A stretch of 64,000 bases of DNA from Stakelama flava. Lineage in GTDB: Bacteria; Pseudomonadota; Alphaproteobacteria; Sphingomonadales; Sphingomonadaceae. Within the stretch, counting starts at the first letter, position 1; the number at the start of each line of letters is the position of its first letter. The position numbers and the translations under genes were made by a program. Below the pieces are notes generated by a model. The model was not told the origin of the DNA. It made no database searches and saw only the letters and a list, made by a program, of their open reading frames with translations. Location of the stretch: NCBI RefSeq assembly GCF_019351405.1, contig NZ_JAHWZX010000001.1, forward strand, positions 248,001-312,000. The letters are read 5' to 3'. Below, piece after piece: positions 60,916-64,000 of this stretch.

Positions 60916-61328
60916 CGCCGCCGCCTCCTGAAACTTCGTGTGGCAAGCCACACGCCCGCGCCCAGCAACAGGAAGGGCGCAAACCAGAGCGGCGCGGTGG
61001 CCCAGCCGAGCGGCGGATCATAGGTCACATAATCGCCATAACGTTCGATCAACCAGTCGCGGACCGCTTCGGGAGCCTCTCCGTTTGCAATCCGCTCGCG
61101 CACCAGTGCGCGCATATCGGCGGCCATATCGGCGTCGCTGTCGACGATCGACTGGCCCTGGCATACCAGACAGCGAAGCTCTTCCATCAGATCGTGGGCC
61201 TTTGCCTCCTGCGCGGGATCAGGCAGTTCGCTATAGGCATAGCGATCGGCATCGGCGGTCTGCGCTGTGAGAGGAATCGGCGCGCCGAGCGCCGCGAGCA
61301 GCGAAAGCGCGATCAGCATACCCCTCAT
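60912..61328 (-). CDS. ccmH: Cytochrome c biogenesis protein CcmH
   Basis: The protein has 138 residues from ATG 61328. A signal peptide (about 1-22) is followed by LRCLVCQGQS with the redox pair Cys53/Cys56 that reduces the apocytochrome CxxCH site. A C-terminal membrane helix (LWFAPFLLLGAGVWLA) anchors it. This is the short CcmH (CcmL) form; the TPR part is the separate next gene. It overlaps ccmG and ccmI by 4 bases each. Confidence 0.95.
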   Translation of the reverse strand: MRGMLIALSLLAALGAPIPLTAQTADADRYAYSELPDPAQEAKAHDLMEELRCLVCQGQSIVDSDADMAADMRALVRERIANGEAPEAVRDWLIERYGDYVTYDPPLGWATAPLWFAPFLLLGAGVWLATRSFRRRRR

Positions 61329-61852
61329 CGCGCATCTTCCAATGCTTTCAGAATGCCGGGAATGTCCTCTTCGCGGATAGGCCCGACATGTTGTTCGACG
61401 ATCTTTCCCTGCCCGTCGATCACGAAGGTTTCGGGAACCCCCGATGAGCCGAGGGCAAGCTGGACGCGGCCCTTCGGATCGCTGCCCAGCCGGGCATAGG
61501 GGTCGCCCCAGCGGTTCAGAAAGGTGCGGACATCGCCGGGTGTGTCGCGCACCGCCACCGCATCGATCGGCACGCCGCGCGCCGCAAGATCGGCAAGTTG
61601 GGGCGCTTCGGCTGCGCAAGGGACGCACCAGCTTGCGAAGATATTTACCAGCCGGGGCTTGCCCCGCCGGTACAAAGCAGCGTTGATTCCGGGCTTGTCG
61701 TCGAGCAACGGGGCCAGGTCGAAGCGCGGCAGATCCCTGCCGACCATATGCGAAAATACCGTGCGATCGGACGGCTGGTGCATTTCCATCGCGACCAGTG
61801 CGACGATCCCGGCGAAGACCAGCAGCGGAGCCCAGAGCAGCCAGTGCCTCAT
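61325..61852 (-). CDS. ccmG: CcmG/DsbE thiol-disulfide oxidoreductase
   Basis: The protein has 175 residues from ATG 61852. One N-terminal membrane anchor (about 4-22) and a periplasmic thioredoxin fold with Cys76-Val-Pro-Cys79 (NIFASWCVPCAAEAP). The cis-proline loop is GVPETFVID. It keeps apocytochrome or CcmH thiols reduced before heme attachment. It overlaps ccmF and ccmH by 4 bases. Confidence 0.95.
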   Translation of the reverse strand: MRHWLLWAPLLVFAGIVALVAMEMHQPSDRTVFSHMVGRDLPRFDLAPLLDDKPGINAALYRRGKPRLVNIFASWCVPCAAEAPQLADLAARGVPIDAVAVRDTPGDVRTFLNRWGDPYARLGSDPKGRVQLALGSSGVPETFVIDGQGKIVEQHVGPIREEDIPGILKALEDAR

Positions 61853-63783
61853 ATCATCCCCGCCGCGACACGCCGCCGTCGCCGCTCGGTGCGCCACTCA
61901 CGCGTGACACGGCCAATCAGCGACAGCAACCCGCCCAGCGCGATCATGCCGCCGCCAAGCCAGATGAGCGTAACCAGCGGTTTCCACCACAGCCGGAGCT
62001 GCCAGCGCCCATCGGCATTGCGTTCGCCGAGCACGGTGTAAAGCTGTCCATCGAAAGCGGTCAGGATCGCCGATTCATTGGTGGTCGTAACCGGATCGGA
62101 AAAATAGCGCCGTTGCGGGTTCAGCACCGCCGTTCCGCCCCCGCGTCGGGCGGTGAGGACGCCCCCGATTGCCGACCAGTTCTTGCCCACCTGCGGCTTC
62201 ACACCGGTAAAGGCCACCCGGTACGGCCCGACATCGACGCTTTGGCCAAGACGAAGCGCGACCAGCCGTTCGCGGGTAAACGCCGCTTCGGACGCCATGC
62301 CGGTAACCGCCACCGCCACCCCCAGATGCGCGATCACCATGCCCCAGGTGAACAGCGGCATGCGGCGCAGATTGCGGCCCCATAATGGCGCGACGCTTGC
62401 CAGCGCCAGTCCTGCGGCGAGCGCAAGCCCTGTGAGTGGCAGCGCTCCGGCCCCGGCAGTGAGGAACAGCAGCGCGGTCAGCGTCGCCAGCGCCGCCCCG
62501 GCCGGAAGCGCCATGCGCCGCATCAAAAGGCGCGCATCGTCACGCCGCCAGCGGAGCATTGGCCCGGCGGCAAGCGCGATCATCAGCAGCAGCGCGACCG
62601 GTCCCACGGTTTTGTCGAAGAACGGTTTTCCGACCGACAATTGCACTCCCATCGCCTGCGCAACCAGCGGATACAGTGTTCCGATCAGGACGATGCCCAG
62701 AATGACGCTGAGCAGCAGGTTGTTGAGTACCAGCCCCGCCTCGCGGCTCACCGGATCGAACGTATTGCCCTGCCGCACCGTGCCGATCCGCGCGGCGAAC
62801 AGCGCGAGCGCGCCGCCGATATAGATTGCCAACAGCACGAGCAGGAAGCTGCCGCGCGCAGGATCGACGGCAAAGGAATGGACACTGGTCAATATGCCCG
62901 ATCGCACCAGAAACGTGCCGATCATCGACATCGAGAACGCCACCACCGCCAGCATGATCGTCCAGGCGCGCAGCCCGTCGCGCGTCGCCAGGACATTTAC
63001 CGAATGGAGCAGCGCAGTCGCGGCGAGCCAGGGCATCAGCGAGGCATTCTCGACCGGGTCCCAGAACCACCACCCACCCCAGCCGAGTTCGTAATAGGCC
63101 CAATAGCTTCCCGCCGTTATGCCCAGCGTCAGGAACAGCCACGCGCCAAGTATCCATGGCCGCATCGCGCGGGCAAAGGCCGGGCCGACCTCGCGAGTGA
63201 CCAGCGCGCCGACCGCGAAGGAAAACGCGACCGACAGGCCGACATAGCCGAAATACAGCGTGGGCGGATGAAAGGCGAGGCCGGGGTCCTGCAGCAGCGG
63301 GTTTAGGCCACGCCCGTCGGCGGGCGGCGGCCATATCCGCGCGAACGGGTTAGACGACAACAACAGGAAGGCAAAGAAGCCGAGCGCGATCAATCCTTGC
63401 GCGCCAAGCGTCGCGATCACCGTGCGACGATCAAGACGCCATTCGAAGATCGCGATGGCCGCGCCGGAAATGCCAAGGATCGTCACCCATAGCAGCATCG
63501 ATCCTTCATGGTTTCCCCATGCGCCGGCGATCTTGTACAGCAGCGGCTTCATCGAATGGCTGTTTTCGGCGACCAGCAGCACCGACATGTCCGACCGGGC
63601 GAACAGCGCGATCAACGCCGCCATCGCGAACAGCGTCAATACGCCCTGAACAACGGCGACGGGGCGAACCGCCGCCATGATATCGTCGCGATTAAAGCGA
63701 ATGCCGGTAATCGCCAGCGCGCACTGGAGCAGCGCCAGCGACGCCGCCAGCCACAAAATCGCCAGCCCCGCTTCGGCGATCAT
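61849..63783 (-). CDS. ccmF: Heme lyase subunit CcmF
   Basis: A 644-residue inner-membrane protein with about 14-15 helices. The heme-binding WWD motif is [34 protein letters not shown] and the periplasmic His-containing loops are also family features. It joins heme from CcmE to apocytochrome c with CcmH and CcmI. Normal length; overlaps ccmE and ccmG by 4 bases. Confidence 0.96.
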   Translation of the reverse strand: MIAEAGLAILWLAASLALLQCALAITGIRFNRDDIMAAVRPVAVVQGVLTLFAMAALIALFARSDMSVLLVAENSHSMKPLLYKIAGAWGNHEGSMLLWVTILGISGAAIAIFEWRLDRRTVIATLGAQGLIALGFFAFLLLSSNPFARIWPPPADGRGLNPLLQDPGLAFHPPTLYFGYVGLSVAFSFAVGALVTREVGPAFARAMRPWILGAWLFLTLGITAGSYWAYYELGWGGWWFWDPVENASLMPWLAATALLHSVNVLATRDGLRAWTIMLAVVAFSMSMIGTFLVRSGILTSVHSFAVDPARGSFLLVLLAIYIGGALALFAARIGTVRQGNTFDPVSREAGLVLNNLLLSVILGIVLIGTLYPLVAQAMGVQLSVGKPFFDKTVGPVALLLMIALAAGPMLRWRRDDARLLMRRMALPAGAALATLTALLFLTAGAGALPLTGLALAAGLALASVAPLWGRNLRRMPLFTWGMVIAHLGVAVAVTGMASEAAFTRERLVALRLGQSVDVGPYRVAFTGVKPQVGKNWSAIGGVLTARRGGGTAVLNPQRRYFSDPVTTTNESAILTAFDGQLYTVLGERNADGRWQLRLWWKPLVTLIWLGGGMIALGGLLSLIGRVTREWRTERRRRRVAAGMI

Positions 63784-64000
63784 GGCTTCAGGCTTTCCGT
63801 CTTGTGCATTTTGCCCGCCATTTGCGGGGGCATATAGCGTTCGTCATGTTTGGCGAGCAGCGTATCGGCGGTGAACCCGCCATCGGCACGGAAATGCCCT
63901 TCGGCGACGACGCCGGATCCTTCGCGGAACAGATCGGGGGTTACGCCGGTGAAACGGACCGGAACGCTGGCCTTTCCATCGGTCACGACGAAGCGAATGG
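63780..64000 (-). CDS. ccmE: Heme chaperone CcmE, truncated by the window edge
   Basis: About 73 C-terminal residues are visible; the start and membrane anchor lie beyond base 64000. The OB-fold segment [23 protein letters not shown] leads to LAKHDERY, where the His binds heme covalently. CcmE carries heme to CcmF. First visible gene of the operon; ccmABCD are expected beyond the edge. Confidence 0.94.
   Translation of the reverse strand, partial: IRFVVTDGKASVPVRFTGVTPDLFREGSGVVAEGHFRADGGFTADTLLAKHDERYMPPQMAGKMHKTESLKP

Noticed and set aside
1-64000. CRISPR arrays, prophage, IS elements or integrative elements
   Set aside because: No regularly spaced direct repeats, integrase, transposase or phage structural genes were seen. 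The only repeats are the two REP elements.

Overview
The window is about 64 kb of GC-rich chromosome that reads as core genome of an alphaproteobacterium of the Sphingomonadales (Sphingomonadaceae-like). Evidence for this is a ChpT phosphotransferase of the CtrA pathway, a sphingomonad-style exosortase A (XrtA/PEP-CTERM) exopolysaccharide locus, an ornithine decarboxylase behind a speF-type leader, and two REP palindromes of the 'TGAGCTTGTCGAAG' type common in sphingomonad genomes. The genus cannot be fixed from the sequence alone. I see no phage, IS element, integron, CRISPR array or defence island. Genes are tightly packed, with many 1-4 base start/stop overlaps.

Layout. 1-2.1 kb: a truncated hypothetical gene, a thioredoxin-like ferredoxin overlapping a J-domain protein, RNase P RNA and a peptidoglycan amidase. 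2.2-8.5 kb (minus strand): a chemosensory operon read in the order JAMM protease, chpT, cheA, cheW, cheY, cheB, cheR. 8.5-11.3 kb: RluD, heat-shock sigma factor RpoH and MtgA. 11.3-16.1 kb (minus): a small membrane protein, YbaB, DnaX, the SRP RNA, then a Pit phosphate transporter behind a NUDIX/PhoU-like (DUF47) fusion. 16.2-23.5 kb: a POT peptide transporter, a HerA-like ATPase, a class A beta-lactamase, a ferredoxin with two tandem cysteine desulfurases, and an alpha/beta hydrolase. 23.5-30.6 kb: a lipoprotein, threonine dehydratase and a polyamine module (riboregulated ornithine decarboxylase, carboxynorspermidine decarboxylase and carboxynorspermidine dehydrogenase), then a Tat-exported esterase.

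30.6-47.8 kb is the XrtA exopolysaccharide locus. Twelve minus-strand genes run from an acyl-CoA ligase through the export machinery to exosortase A and an asparagine-synthase-like amidotransferase. A divergent acyl carrier protein and two hydrolases are read the other way. 47.8-55.5 kb holds thioredoxin reductase, a YdeP molybdo-oxidoreductase with MobA and FdhD, a ferredoxin/ferredoxin-reductase pair and a thiolase. 55.6-64 kb holds an elongator tRNA-Met, a 2H phosphoesterase overlapping the potassium transporter Kup, a divergent Lrp regulator/alanine dehydrogenase pair, a DUF3072 protein and a cytochrome c maturation operon (ccmE-F-G-H-I) that leaves the window.

The most interesting signals are these. 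(i) The ornithine decarboxylase leader has a segment that can pair either upstream or with the Shine-Dalgarno region, plus a nine-codon uORF ending one base before a TTG start. (ii) ChpT sits inside a chemotaxis operon whose CheA ends in an apparent pseudo-receiver. CtrA-like boxes precede both cheA and the exopolysaccharide export gene. (iii) A NUDIX domain is fused in frame to the Pit accessory protein. (iv) Two unequal cysteine desulfurases overlap each other and a ferredoxin gene.
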